Below, in pieces: positions 18,041-27,270 of a stretch of DNA of 64,000 nt. Location: positions 1 through 64,000 of the forward strand of contig CALMSL010000101.1 of NCBI GenBank assembly GCA_937872445.1, in the 5' to 3' direction. The stretch is from an uncultured Microbacteriaceae bacterium. GTDB taxonomy: Bacteria > Actinomycetota > Actinomycetes > Actinomycetales > Microbacteriaceae. The translations under genes and the position numbers were made by a program. Every line of letters begins with the position of its first letter. Positions within the stretch are counted from its first letter, which is position 1. A model generated the notes under the pieces. The model was not told the DNA's origin. It saw only the letters and a list, made by a program, of their open reading frames with translations, and made no database searches.

Positions 18041-19809
18041 GCGGATGCCACCGCGATGGCGTCGGCGGCGCGCACGAGACCGAGGTGGGAGAGCGCCTGC
18101 GGGGTATTCCCGACGTGGAGGGAGGAGTCCACATCGTATTCCTCGGAGAGCATCCCCACGTCGTTGCAGAAACCGACCAGCCGATCCATGAGCGCGGTGG
18201 CCTCGCCCAGGCGACCCGAGTGCGCATATTGCTCCACGAGCCAGAACGAGCAGGCCAGGAACGGATGTTCGCCCGGCGGCAGGCCATCGTCCGAGTGGTC
18301 CGCGCGATACCGCAGGAGCAAGCCGTCGACGAGCAGATCCTTCTCGATCGCGGCGACCGTGCCCAGCATGCGCGGATCGTCGTAGTCGAGGTAGCCGATC
18401 TGCGGGAGCTGCAGCAGCGTGGCATCCACGGCTCTGCTTCCGAAATACTGCGTGTACGTGTTGCGCTCGGAATCGAACCCGCGGTGTTCGATGTCCTCCC
18501 GGATCTCGTCGCGGATACGCTCCCACTTCGCGACCGGACCGTCGAGCCCGTGGTCGCGAACGGCGCGGACGCCGCAATCCATGGCCGCCCACAGCATTGC
18601 TCGCGAGTGCGTGAACGCCTGCAGTGGGCCGCGCATTTCCCACATCCCGTGGTCGAGCCTCTGCCAGTTCTCCTCGACGAAGCTCAGCATCGCCCGCTGC
18701 AGCGGCCAGGAGAACTCGTCCTCCGCGACACCCAGGTCGCGGGCCTTGGCGAGCGCGAGCATCGTTTCGCCGAACACGTCGCCCTGATACTGCGTGTACG
18801 CCCCGTTGCCTTTGCGCACGGGAGACGCGCCGCGGTAGCCCGGCAGACTGTCGATCGTCAACTCGGTGAGTTCGCGTTCGCCGCCGAGACCATACATGAT
18901 CTGGATGTCGCCGGGATCCCCGGCGATTGCGCGCAGCAACCAGCGTCGCCAGGTTGCCGCTTCGCTGAGGAAGCCGCGGCCCAGGAGGGCGTCCAGCGTG
19001 GACGACGCGTCCCGCAGCCACACGAAGCGATAGTCCCAGTTGCGCACTCCACCCCACTGCTCGGGCAGGCTCGTGGTCGCCGCGGCAACAATGCCACCCG
19101 TGTCTTCGTGGGTGAGCGCACGCAGCACGAGAAGGGACCGGAGCGCCGCATCCTCATACCGGTCGGCGCGATGGGTGCACGATGCCGCCCAGTCCGTCCA
19201 CCACGCGGTCGTCTGCTCGATGGCGCTATCAACGGCGGGGGGCGGCGGCGCCACCCGATGCGACGGATACCAGGTGAGGGAGATGTCCACCGTTTCACCC
19301 TCTGCCACCGAGAATTCGCTCGCGTGCGCGTGGTCCGTCGCCTTCAGCTTCGGGCCGCGGACAACGACCGCATCCGGCCCGGCGACCGCGATGATGGCGT
19401 GCCCGCCCTTGTCCTGAATCTGACGCACCCACGGCATGGCATCCGCATAGCCGAAACGGATGCGCAATTCCTGTCGCATGGTGACGGTGCCCCGAATGCC
19501 GCGCACCCGGCGGATCAGGTCTGCTCGCCGATCACCGTGCGGCATGAGTTCCGTGACTTCCACTTCGCCGTTCTCGGTAACCCAGCGGGTCACCAGAGTG
19601 AACGTCGTTCCGAGATAGCGGCGGCTCGTCTCAACGACCGGGTCCACGGGGGCGAGGAGCCAGCGGCCGTGATCCTCCGTCCCCAGCAGCGCGCCGAACG
19701 TCGACGCCGAGTCGAATCTCGGCAGGCACAGCCAGTCGATGCTGCCATCCCGTCCGATGAGCGCGGCAGTATGGCAATCGCCGATCATCGCGTAATCTTC
19801 GATGTTCAT
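18037..19809 (-). CDS. Glycoside hydrolase family 15 (glucoamylase/trehalase-like)
   Basis: 590 residues. The N-terminus IEDYAMIGDCHTAALIGRDGSIDWLCLPRFDS is the hallmark of the bacterial GH15 group that includes mycobacterial trehalase. The catalytic (alpha/alpha)6 barrel follows, with WGGVRNWDYRFVWLRDASSTLDAL near residue 265 and HPFLACSFWLVEQ near 515. No signal peptide, so it is cytoplasmic and likely releases glucose from trehalose or a storage glucan. Two ATGs are possible; 19809 is chosen because GGAAGG sits six bases before it. The gene is divergent from the glucose-6-phosphate dehydrogenase gene, which would use the product after phosphorylation. Confidence 0.88.
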   Translation of the reverse strand: MNIEDYAMIGDCHTAALIGRDGSIDWLCLPRFDSASTFGALLGTEDHGRWLLAPVDPVVETSRRYLGTTFTLVTRWVTENGEVEVTELMPHGDRRADLIRRVRGIRGTVTMRQELRIRFGYADAMPWVRQIQDKGGHAIIAVAGPDAVVVRGPKLKATDHAHASEFSVAEGETVDISLTWYPSHRVAPPPPAVDSAIEQTTAWWTDWAASCTHRADRYEDAALRSLLVLRALTHEDTGGIVAAATTSLPEQWGGVRNWDYRFVWLRDASSTLDALLGRGFLSEAATWRRWLLRAIAGDPGDIQIMYGLGGERELTELTIDSLPGYRGASPVRKGNGAYTQYQGDVFGETMLALAKARDLGVAEDEFSWPLQRAMLSFVEENWQRLDHGMWEMRGPLQAFTHSRAMLWAAMDCGVRAVRDHGLDGPVAKWERIRDEIREDIEHRGFDSERNTYTQYFGSRAVDATLLQLPQIGYLDYDDPRMLGTVAAIEKDLLVDGLLLRYRADHSDDGLPPGEHPFLACSFWLVEQYAHSGRLGEATALMDRLVGFCNDVGMLSEEYDVDSSLHVGNTPQALSHLGLVRAADAIAVASA

Positions 19810-19844
19810 TGGCATCCTTCCATCTTGTCATCAGTGACCGGGGT

Positions 19845-19856
19845 TACCCTTGGCGG
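19845..19856 (+). promoter_or_regulatory. Leaderless -10 element
   Basis: TACCCT at 19845-19850 is six bases before the ATG of the glucose-6-phosphate dehydrogenase gene. TTGTCA at 19825-19830 lies upstream but only 14 bases away, so it is a poor -35. Confidence 0.45.
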
Positions 19857-21230
19857 ATGGCAAAAGGAATTGGAACTCTCGTCATCTTTGGCGCAGGGGG
19901 GGATCTGGCGAAGCGATTGCTGCTGCCTGGGCTCGGCCAGCTGGTTGATTCCGGGCGAAGTGAAGACTTCTCCCTGCTCGGCGTTGGCCAGGACGCCATG
20001 TCCACGGCCGCGTGGCGGTCCCGAGTGGAGAAGTCGTTTGCGACGAGCGGAGCGACCGGATCCCGGGCGCGCGCGCTCGCAGCAAAATCCGAATACCTCA
20101 CCGCGGACGTGACAAACCGGGACGACCTGGAATTGATCCTGTCCACATGCACGGGAACGCCCGCGTTTTATTTCGCCCTCCCGCCAAGGATCACGATTGC
20201 GGCATGCACGGCATTGGCCAAAGTGAACCTTCCGGACGGCACCGTGTTCGGTCTGGAAAAGCCGTTCGGCACCGACCTCAAAAGCGCAGCGGCATTGAAC
20301 CGGCAACTGGTGAAAATCATCCCGGAGAACCGCATTCACCGCGTGGATCACTTCCTCGGCAAATCAACCGTTCTGAACCTCCTCGGCCTGCGATTCGCCA
20401 ATCGGATCCTCGAACCCGTGTGGAACTCGGACAACATCGACAGCGTCGAAATCATCTTCGACGAGCAACTGGGGCTGGAGGGGCGCGCCGGATACTACGA
20501 TCATGCCGGGGCGCTTGTTGACATGATCCAAAGCCACCTCCTGCTCGTCATGGCGCTCGTCGCCATGGAACCGCCGTCCAGCATCGACGCGGAGGATCTT
20601 CGCGGATCCATGGCGCAGGTGCTGAGGGCGACAAACATTCGCGACGGAGATGCCGCAGCATCAAGCAGGCGCGCTCGCTACACGGCGGGCACGGTGAAGG
20701 GCAGGAAATTGCCCTCGTACATCGATGAGCCGGGCGTCGATGCGAAGAACAGGACCGAGACTCTTGCCGAAGTGACGCTCACGGTCGACAACTGGCGATG
20801 GGCGGGCGTGCCATTCACGCTGCGATCAGGAAAGGCGCTGTCCAAAGCGAGGAAGGAGATCGTCGTCACGTTCAAGGACGTACCGCACCTGCCGATCGGA
20901 TTTACCGGTCGGCCGGGACCTGCGGCGCTTCGAATCTCTCTGAGCCCCGATGACATCAGCCTGGACTTGAACATCAACGGGCAGGGCGATCCGTTCACGA
21001 TCGATCGTGTCGTCCTGAGCACCGAATTCGGCGCCGGCGAGCTTGAGCCGTACGGCGAAGTTCTCTTCGGCCTGCTGGCCAATGATCCGACGCTGTCCGT
21101 GCGCGCCGACGAGATTGAGGAGTGCTGGCGCATCGTGGCACCGGTACTGGCCGCCTGGAAGAAGGATGCGGTCAAGCTCGACACATACCTCGCCGGCTCG
21201 GATGGGCCGAAGCGATGGCGTCGGCGCTGA
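19857..21230 (+). CDS. zwf: Glucose-6-phosphate dehydrogenase
   Basis: 457 residues. It converts glucose 6-phosphate to 6-phosphogluconolactone with NADP+ at the entry of the pentose phosphate pathway. Evidence: the N-terminal nucleotide motif FGAGGDLAKRLLLPGL, EKPFGTDL, the substrate motif HRVDHFLGKSTVLNLL (near residue 160; the usual form is RIDHYLGKE) and FRFANRILEP-like sequence. The protein is 40-50 residues shorter than typical Zwf and the active-site segment diverges, so it may be a second, specialised paralogue. ATG 19857 is chosen over upstream codons that overlap the divergent GH15 gene. Confidence 0.85.
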   Translation: MAKGIGTLVIFGAGGDLAKRLLLPGLGQLVDSGRSEDFSLLGVGQDAMSTAAWRSRVEKSFATSGATGSRARALAAKSEYLTADVTNRDDLELILSTCTGTPAFYFALPPRITIAACTALAKVNLPDGTVFGLEKPFGTDLKSAAALNRQLVKIIPENRIHRVDHFLGKSTVLNLLGLRFANRILEPVWNSDNIDSVEIIFDEQLGLEGRAGYYDHAGALVDMIQSHLLLVMALVAMEPPSSIDAEDLRGSMAQVLRATNIRDGDAAASSRRARYTAGTVKGRKLPSYIDEPGVDAKNRTETLAEVTLTVDNWRWAGVPFTLRSGKALSKARKEIVVTFKDVPHLPIGFTGRPGPAALRISLSPDDISLDLNINGQGDPFTIDRVVLSTEFGAGELEPYGEVLFGLLANDPTLSVRADEIEECWRIVAPVLAAWKKDAVKLDTYLAGSDGPKRWRRR

Positions 21231-21295
21231 GCCGGCTCCCAGTGATGTCGGAGCGGGCCGCTGCACCGCGAGCGGGATCGCCCGCCGCGTGCGCC

Positions 21296-22345
21296 TCAGA
21301 GCAGGCCGAGCCGGTCTAGCTCCTCCGCCAGGCCAGCCCCGTCCGAAGCCCGAACCCAGGGTGTCGGGCTATCTGCTCCGTACTGCTGAACCTTTGACCG
21401 CCGTCCGGCCAGAACGGCCTCGCCGCCGGAAAGCTGCCGGATGGCGATGGCCGCGACCCGGTCGGGGTGCGCTGCGGAAAAGGAATCGTAAAGTTCTTCA
21501 TCGTTCTGTCCGTCGTCACCGACGAGAATCCATTGCAGCTGCGGGAACTCGCCGACCAGCCGAAGCAGGCTCTCCTCCTTGTGCGCACGCCCGCTGCGGA
21601 ACAACCGGTCGTGGGTCGGACCCCAGTCGGTCAGCAGCAGCGGTCCCGGCGGGAATAGGTGGCGAGACAGGAATCGGGTGAGTGTCGGCGCAACGTTCCA
21701 CGCTCCCGTCGACAGGTACACCACGGGAGAGCCGGGGTGATCCCTGACGAGCTTCTCGAACAGCACGGCCATGCCGGCAACCGGTGTTCGAGCGTGCTCG
21801 TCCAGGACGAACGTGTTCCACGCAGCGACCAGCGGTCGAGGCAGCGCGGTCACCATGACCGTATCGTCGACGTCGGAGATCAACCCGATGGTGGCCTTCG
21901 GGTCGACGATGAAGACCGGGGCTTTCACCCGGTCAGATCCTTCAGTGCGCATCGTGATGGTGTGCCATCCGGGGGAGAGGGACACGTCAATCACCGCGTC
22001 GATGACTCCGCCTCGATCCGCGGTGAGCGGATACTCGACGCCGTCAATTCCCACCAGCACGGCGGCGTCCCCCACGGGTACGCTCGTGAAACTCCGCCAG
22101 CCTCGAATCTTTTTGTAGCGGATGTCGTCGGTTGCGCCCGGGCGAGCGAGGAGGACTCTCGAGAGCACGCGGATCCACGACGTAGATCCGTATCCGGTGT
22201 ACGGAATGACGGTCGGGGTGAGGCCGCGCTTTCGGGCGCGTCGTTCCCGAAACTGGTGAAAACGATCCTCAAGTCTCGCCGGAAGGCGTGGCGCGGTCTC
22301 TTCCTCGGGTGCCGGGGCGTCGGAAGGCGGCTCAGACCCGATCAT
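21296..22345 (-). CDS. App1-family (DUF2183) phosphatase-like protein
   Basis: 349 residues. The central IGLISDVDDTVMVTALPRP segment near residue 155 carries the DxDxT motif of HAD-like phosphatidate phosphatases of the App1/DUF2183 family. YLSTGAWNVAPTLTRFL and WILVGDDGQNDEELY complete the HAD-type core. The N-terminal 150 residues form a beta-rich domain. In yeast App1 dephosphorylates phosphatidate; the bacterial role is not settled. No signal peptide. It is divergent from the tetR gene, and both could be read from the palindrome-rich gap between them. Confidence 0.82.
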   Translation of the reverse strand: MIGSEPPSDAPAPEEETAPRLPARLEDRFHQFRERRARKRGLTPTVIPYTGYGSTSWIRVLSRVLLARPGATDDIRYKKIRGWRSFTSVPVGDAAVLVGIDGVEYPLTADRGGVIDAVIDVSLSPGWHTITMRTEGSDRVKAPVFIVDPKATIGLISDVDDTVMVTALPRPLVAAWNTFVLDEHARTPVAGMAVLFEKLVRDHPGSPVVYLSTGAWNVAPTLTRFLSRHLFPPGPLLLTDWGPTHDRLFRSGRAHKEESLLRLVGEFPQLQWILVGDDGQNDEELYDSFSAAHPDRVAAIAIRQLSGGEAVLAGRRSKVQQYGADSPTPWVRASDGAGLAEELDRLGLL

Positions 22346-22438
22346 GGCCCCAGTCTTTCACGTTCATCGCGTCACGCGGCGCGAATTCGGCCGCGGGTGA
22401 GTGCCCCAGGGGCGCGGCAGTGGAACGCCAACCTGAGT

Positions 22439-22485
22439 ATTGCCATAATTCACGGCAATGATTGGTGCCCCCGCGCCGGGGGCAC
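22439..22485. promoter_or_regulatory. Two inverted repeats upstream of the TetR gene, candidate operators
   Basis: ATTGCC-N9-GGCAAT (22439-22459) and GTGCCCCCG-CGC-CGGGGGCAC (22465-22485) are perfect inverted repeats placed between two divergent genes. Autoregulatory binding by the TetR protein is a reasonable inference for the first. The second could instead be a hairpin. Confidence 0.4.
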
Positions 22486-22557
22486 GCTAGGATTTCTCCA
22501 CACATTCCCACAATTTCTGCAGGTCTCAGGCGGGCTGCGACAGAGACGGAGTCAATC

Positions 22558-23190
22558 GTGTCCGGATCAAGCACACTCTTACGCAACGAACCTGTGCAGG
22601 CGCGCAGCAACGCACGCCTCACCAGTTTGCTGGATGCGGCGGCGGCCGCAATCGACGAAGTCGGCTACGAGCGGCTCACCACGGCGATGGTCGCGGAGCG
22701 CGCCGGCGCATCCATCGGCACGGTGTACCGGTACTTTCCTGATCGAATCGCCGTCCTGCAGAGCGTGGCCTCCCGCGCGGTTGATCGATTCACCGATCGA
22801 ATCAACGATTCTTTTGCCGCAGAACAGTACGAAACCTGGTGGGAAACCATCGATTCGCTCATCGATCAGGGCGTTGATGCTTTTGCGAACGAGCCTGCGT
22901 TCGCGGCAATTCGGTTCGGCGACGTTCTGGATTTGCGCCCGCGCGAAGGCCATGTCACCGGCAACAGCCGTGTTGCGAGCCACGTCGCATCGATTCTGGT
23001 GTCCCGCTATGGGCTTGCGGGCGGAGCCGGGCTTTCGTACCATCTCGAGGTCGCCTTTACCATGATCGACGCACTGCTGGCTCGGGCGTTCATGTTCGAT
23101 GCGCGCGGGGATGCGGCTTTCATCGACGCAGCGCGCACCGTCGCAAGGACCTACCTCGAGAGCGTGCTCGGAGAACCGCAAGCGCGGTGA
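22558..23190 (+). CDS. TetR-family transcriptional regulator
   Basis: 210 residues. The N-terminal helix-turn-helix is typical: LLDAAAAAIDEVGYERLTTAMVAERAGASIGTVYRYFPDR (about residues 23-60 counted from the GTG). The C-terminal ligand domain is not assigned. The GTG at 22558 has GACGGAG six bases upstream; the longer open frame has no support. It lies directly upstream of the osmoprotectant ABC operon with 145 bases between, so it may control that operon as well as itself. Confidence 0.85.
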   Translation: MSGSSTLLRNEPVQARSNARLTSLLDAAAAAIDEVGYERLTTAMVAERAGASIGTVYRYFPDRIAVLQSVASRAVDRFTDRINDSFAAEQYETWWETIDSLIDQGVDAFANEPAFAAIRFGDVLDLRPREGHVTGNSRVASHVASILVSRYGLAGGAGLSYHLEVAFTMIDALLARAFMFDARGDAAFIDAARTVARTYLESVLGEPQAR

Positions 23191-23335
23191 ATTTCCTGAA
23201 AGTCTGACCAATCGGGAATGCCAGTGGCACCGAATAGTGTTTGACTTTGATGTCTGGGCGTGAGCTGAACCATTGCTCACTTCGAAACATATGAGTTGCA
23301 CACCACTGTCCGGCGAGGAATTGGCCTAATTCATC

Positions 23336-24241
23336 ATGATCGAGTTTCGCGGAGTGTCCAAGCAATTTGACGACGGCACACTCGCGGTTGACGACTTCAG
23401 CCTGGTGATTCCCTCGCACAAAACCGTGGTTCTGGTCGGTTCGTCCGGCTGCGGAAAGACCACGTTGCTGCGCATGATCAATCGGATGGTCGATCCGACG
23501 AGCGGGTCGATCCTGATCGACGATGAGGATATCGCCGGCCTCGAACCCGTCAAGCTTCGTCGTCGCATCGGCTACGTGATGCAGAATTCCGGCCTGCTTC
23601 CTCATCGGAAAGTCATCGACAACGTGGCCACGGTGCCGCTATTGGAGGGCGTTCCCAAACGCCAGGCGTACGCCCGCGCGATGGAACTGCTCGACACCGT
23701 CGGCCTCGATCGCTCGCTCGCGAACCGGTACCCGAGTCAGCTTTCCGGAGGGCAGCAACAGCGGGTAGGCGTTGCGCGGGGCCTTGCAGTCGACCCCAAT
23801 ATCCTTCTCATGGATGAGCCGTTCGGTGCCGTCGACCCGATCGTGCGCGCCGACCTGCAGCAGGAGCTCATCCGTCTTCAGCAGGAACTGGGCAAGACCG
23901 TCGTATTCGTCACTCACGACATCGACGAGGCGTTCCTGCTCGGCGACCAGGTCGTAATCCTGCAGGTGGGCGCCCAGATTGCTCAGCAGGGGACGCCCAC
24001 CGAGATCCTGGCCAATCCGGCGACCGAATTCGTCGCGGATTTCATCGGCGCCGGGCGTGGAAAGCGCCGCCTGTCGGTGGACGCGAGCGTCGAATCCGAG
24101 GGAAACGATCTCGTGCTCGTCGACAGCGCGGGACACGCTGCCGGTGTCGTGGACGCGCCAGGCGGGGTCATCGCGAACGGGGATTCCGGCCCGAAATCGC
24201 GCAGCATTTCGAACAAAACCGATCAGGCCGGGGACGCCTGA
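23336..24241 (+). CDS. opuCA: Osmoprotectant ABC transporter, ATP-binding subunit
   Basis: 301 residues. ATPase of a glycine betaine/choline/carnitine importer. Walker A GSSGCGKTT near residue 37, signature LSGGQQQRVG near 140, Walker B ILLMDEPFGAVDP near 160 and the switch VFVTHDIDEA are intact. The tail after residue 240 is short and lacks the full CBS pair of longer OpuCA/ProV proteins. First gene of a four-gene operon; its stop overlaps the next ATG (TGATG). The gap upstream holds GAATT-GGCCT-AATTC (23318-23332), a possible operator next to the start. Confidence 0.92.
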   Translation: MIEFRGVSKQFDDGTLAVDDFSLVIPSHKTVVLVGSSGCGKTTLLRMINRMVDPTSGSILIDDEDIAGLEPVKLRRRIGYVMQNSGLLPHRKVIDNVATVPLLEGVPKRQAYARAMELLDTVGLDRSLANRYPSQLSGGQQQRVGVARGLAVDPNILLMDEPFGAVDPIVRADLQQELIRLQQELGKTVVFVTHDIDEAFLLGDQVVILQVGAQIAQQGTPTEILANPATEFVADFIGAGRGKRRLSVDASVESEGNDLVLVDSAGHAAGVVDAPGGVIANGDSGPKSRSISNKTDQAGDA

Positions 24242-24915
24242 TGCAGTGGCTATGGGAGAACCGTGATCTGGTTTTCGGACTGTCGCTGGAACACGTGCGA
24301 CTGAGTGCGATCCCGATCATCGTCGGCCTCATAGCCTCCATCCCGCTCGGCTGGCTCGCCAACCGATTCCGGGTGACGCGCGCCATCCAGCTCACCCTGT
24401 TCGGAATCCTCTTCACGATCCCGTCGCTCGCGTTCTTCATCACGCTTCCATCGGTGCTCGGCACCAAAATCCTGAACCCCATCAACGTCGTCGTGGCACT
24501 CGCGGTCTACGCGATAGCCATCATGGTGCGGGGGGCCGCGGATGCTTTCGCCTCCGTCCCCAGGGACGTCATCCAGTCCGCCACAGCGGTGGGTTTCTCT
24601 TCGGCGTCGCGATTCTGGAAAGTGGAGTTGCCCCTTTCCGGCCCCGTGCTGCTGGCCAATCTGCGCGTCGTGTCGGTGACCACGGTGAGCCTCCTCAGCG
24701 TTGGGGCGCTGGTCGGCAACGGTGCTCTCGGATATCTCTTCATCAACGGGTATCAGCGTGACTTCCCGACGGAAGTGATGATCGGCATCATCTTCACGCT
24801 CATCATCGCCGTCCTTTTCGACCAGATTTTAGTGGCGATCGGCCGCATTCTGATGCCGTGGGCGCGGGGAGCGCGCGGTGCCAGTCGGGCGCTGACGGTG
24901 GGGGGTGCCGCCTGA
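24241..24915 (+). CDS. opuCB: Osmoprotectant ABC transporter permease
   Basis: 224 residues with five to six membrane segments. The EAA-type loop that contacts the ATPase is seen around DVIQSATAVGFSSASRFWKVELPLSGPVLLANLR. It forms the membrane channel of the betaine-type importer with the second permease. The start overlaps the stop of the ATPase gene by one base, and its own stop overlaps the next start in the same way, so all three are coupled. Confidence 0.9.
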   Translation: MQWLWENRDLVFGLSLEHVRLSAIPIIVGLIASIPLGWLANRFRVTRAIQLTLFGILFTIPSLAFFITLPSVLGTKILNPINVVVALAVYAIAIMVRGAADAFASVPRDVIQSATAVGFSSASRFWKVELPLSGPVLLANLRVVSVTTVSLLSVGALVGNGALGYLFINGYQRDFPTEVMIGIIFTLIIAVLFDQILVAIGRILMPWARGARGASRALTVGGAA

Positions 24916-25652
24916 TGTTGTTTGCGGCAGCACTGGCATTCATTTTCGATCCGGCGAACCTGCTCGGCGAAAAAGGGATACTCCCACGGTTGATGGACCA
25001 CCTTCTCTACACCGGGCTCAGCCTGGGGGCGGCGTTGCTCGTGGGCATCCCGATCGGGTTGCTCATCGGGCACACGGGGAAGGGCAAGAACTTCGTGATT
25101 GCCCTGACCGGGTCGTTCCGTGCACTTCCCACGTTCGGGCTCCTCTTGTTCATCATCCTGTTCACCGGACTCGGGCTCGGCCCGCTCGTTTTCGTCCTCG
25201 CGATCCTTGCCATCCCGCCGATCATCGCCGGCGCCTACTCCGGACTCGACTCGGTCAACCGCGAGACGATCGATGCTGCGCGGGCGATCGGGATGACGGA
25301 GTGGCAGATTCTCGGCAAAGTCGAAATTCCGCTCGCCCTGCCCCTCATTCTCGGCGGGGTCCGCTCCGCGACACTCCAGATCATCGCGACAGCGACCATC
25401 GCCGGCTATGTGGGGCTCACGGGCCTGGGACGGTTCCTCATCGAGGGCCTGGCCCTCCACGACTACACTCTGGCTTTCGCCGGCGCGATCCTCGTTGCCG
25501 CCCTCGCCCTCGTGGCGGACGGAATTCTCGCGCTCATCCAAAGACTTGTTGTCCCGCACGGGGTGTCCCGCGGGATGGCACGCACCACAACCAGGTCGAG
25601 CCGGCGCACCGCGCCGTCGGCCTTGACCGGGGCACCCCTCACGGAAGGATAG
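24915..25652 (+). CDS. opuCD: Osmoprotectant ABC transporter permease
   Basis: 245 residues, second permease. Its EAA loop reads ETIDAARAIGMTEWQILGKVEIPLALPLILGGVR (about residues 116-150) followed by the last helices GYVGLTGLGRFLIEGLALHDY. The ATG at 24915 overlaps the preceding stop (TGATG); the frame is open further upstream but lies inside the first permease gene. The hydrophilic tail of about 30 residues is rich in Arg and Thr. Works with the other three products of this operon. Confidence 0.9.
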   Translation: MLFAAALAFIFDPANLLGEKGILPRLMDHLLYTGLSLGAALLVGIPIGLLIGHTGKGKNFVIALTGSFRALPTFGLLLFIILFTGLGLGPLVFVLAILAIPPIIAGAYSGLDSVNRETIDAARAIGMTEWQILGKVEIPLALPLILGGVRSATLQIIATATIAGYVGLTGLGRFLIEGLALHDYTLAFAGAILVAALALVADGILALIQRLVVPHGVSRGMARTTTRSSRRTAPSALTGAPLTEG

Positions 25653-25656
25653 ACAA

Positions 25657-26583
25657 ATGCAATCACACAGAGTAAAGCGAATTACGGCGGGGCTCGTCGC
25701 AATCGGGCTGACCGCGAGCCTCGCGGCGTGCGCGTCCGGCAATCCGCTTGGCGGCGGTGGAAGCACCGAACTCGGCACGATCACGGTCGGGTCGCAGGGC
25801 TTCGCCGAAAGCGACATCCTGGCCCAGCTTTACGGGCAGATGCTCGCGGCCAACGGGTACACCGTCAAGTACGCGCCGTCGATCGGATCCCGGGAAACGT
25901 TTATTCCCGCCCTGCAGGATGGCTCCATCGGGCTCATCCCCGATTACGCAGGAAACCTGCTCTACGGCGCAGACCCCAAAGCCACGGCGACCTCCACCGC
26001 CGACGTGATGGCGGCTCTGCCCGCCGTGCTCAAACCGCTGGGGCTGACGATTTCGTCGGCGGCGCAGGCTCAGGATGCCGATGCGCTTGTCGTCACGAAA
26101 GAGTTCGCCGATGCGAACAAACTGGTGACCATCGCGGACCTCGCGCCGATTGCCTCAACCATCACGATCGGCGCGAACACGGAGTTCGAAGGCCGTTCCT
26201 ACGGGCGCGCGGGCCTCGAGTCGGTCTACGGTGTGACGGGCTGGAAGTTCAAGGCCATCGATGACTACGGCGGACCCGGCACGCTCAGCGACCTGCTGAA
26301 GAACAACATTCAGGTAGCCGACATTTACACGACGACCCCGTCGATCAAGGCGAACAACCTCGTCGTGCTTCAGGATCCCAAGCACCTGATCGCGGCGCAG
26401 AACATCGTCCCGCTGTTCAACGACAAGACGTATTCGGTTGCTGTCGCGAACATTGTCGACCGGGTGTCGAACGTGCTCACGACGGAAGAACTGATGAGTC
26501 TGAACGAGATCGCCGCCGGTGACTCCAAGCCGTCACCGGAGAAGGTGGCGAAGGACTGGCTCACCAAGATGGGTCTCCTGTAG
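25657..26583 (+). CDS. opuCC: Osmoprotectant ABC transporter substrate-binding lipoprotein
   Basis: 308 residues. An N-terminal signal ends in the lipobox LAAC (Cys27), so the protein is membrane-anchored outside the cell. The binding domain matches OpuAC/OsmF-type proteins: GSQGFAESDILAQLYGQML, APSIGSRETFIPALQDGSIGLIPDYAGNLL. It captures quaternary ammonium osmoprotectants and hands them to the two permeases. Last gene of the operon, four bases after the second permease. It converges on the dedA-like gene with nine bases between stops. The exact ligand is not readable. Confidence 0.92.
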   Translation: MQSHRVKRITAGLVAIGLTASLAACASGNPLGGGGSTELGTITVGSQGFAESDILAQLYGQMLAANGYTVKYAPSIGSRETFIPALQDGSIGLIPDYAGNLLYGADPKATATSTADVMAALPAVLKPLGLTISSAAQAQDADALVVTKEFADANKLVTIADLAPIASTITIGANTEFEGRSYGRAGLESVYGVTGWKFKAIDDYGGPGTLSDLLKNNIQVADIYTTTPSIKANNLVVLQDPKHLIAAQNIVPLFNDKTYSVAVANIVDRVSNVLTTEELMSLNEIAAGDSKPSPEKVAKDWLTKMGLL

Positions 26584-26592
26584 GGGCTTGAA

Positions 26593-27270
26593 TCAGGGAA
26601 TATCCTCCCGGGTGTTGGCATCGCCATCACCCGGGAGTTCCATGTGGCGGCGCTGGCTGCGCTCGAGGGCTTTGCGAATCGCGAAAGCCACCGCGAGGAA
26701 GACCACGATGATTCCCGCGAAGATGTACCCCGCGTAGTGGAGCCGGCCGGAAAGCTCCCGATACGTGCCGGCCGCTGCCCAGCCGACCGAGGCGTAGCCG
26801 ACTGCCCACACGGTGCAGGCGGGAACGGTCCAGGCGATGAACTTGCGGTACCGCATAGTGCTCATCCCGACGGTGAGTGGAATGAGCGAGTGCAGGATGG
26901 GAAGAAACCGCGAAACGAACACGGCGATCCCGCCCCGACGGTCCAGATAATTCTCCGCTCGCATCCAGTTTTCGTAGCCGATCCGCAGGCCGAGCCAGCT
27001 TCCGCGGATCTTGGGGCCGAAGAAACGGCCGAGCGCGAAACCGATGCTTTCCCCGGCCAGAGAGCCAGCGATGACGGCAGCAATGAGAGCGACATACTGC
27101 ACCCAGTCCTGGATTCCGGTGCTCGCGACGATCACAATAGTGTCGCCGGGAACGATCAGGCCGACCAGTATGGAAGTCTCCAGGAGCATCCCGATTCCCG
27201 CCAGAAGAGTGCGGAGCAGGGGGTCAACGCTCTGGACGAGTCCAAGAATCCAGGTCAGACCATCGTTCAT
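26593..27270 (-). CDS. DedA-family membrane protein
   Basis: 225 residues with four to five hydrophobic segments. The family core is present: GLIVPGDTIVIVASTG near residue 35, GRFFGPKIRGSWLG, and FVSRFLPILHSLIPLTVGMSTM with the conserved Arg and Gly. DedA proteins are membrane transporters, linked in other bacteria to undecaprenyl-phosphate or phospholipid recycling. ATG 27270 has a GGAGG ribosome site and overlaps the pabC-like stop as ATGA, so the two genes are coupled. Confidence 0.9.
   Translation of the reverse strand: MNDGLTWILGLVQSVDPLLRTLLAGIGMLLETSILVGLIVPGDTIVIVASTGIQDWVQYVALIAAVIAGSLAGESIGFALGRFFGPKIRGSWLGLRIGYENWMRAENYLDRRGGIAVFVSRFLPILHSLIPLTVGMSTMRYRKFIAWTVPACTVWAVGYASVGWAAAGTYRELSGRLHYAGYIFAGIIVVFLAVAFAIRKALERSQRRHMELPGDGDANTREDIP

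Noticed and set aside
18041-19057. Upstream extension of the AlkZ-like frame over the GH15 gene
   Set aside because: The extension lies wholly inside conserved GH15 coding sequence on the same strand in another frame. The GTGA overlap at 18037-18040 gives a normal start.
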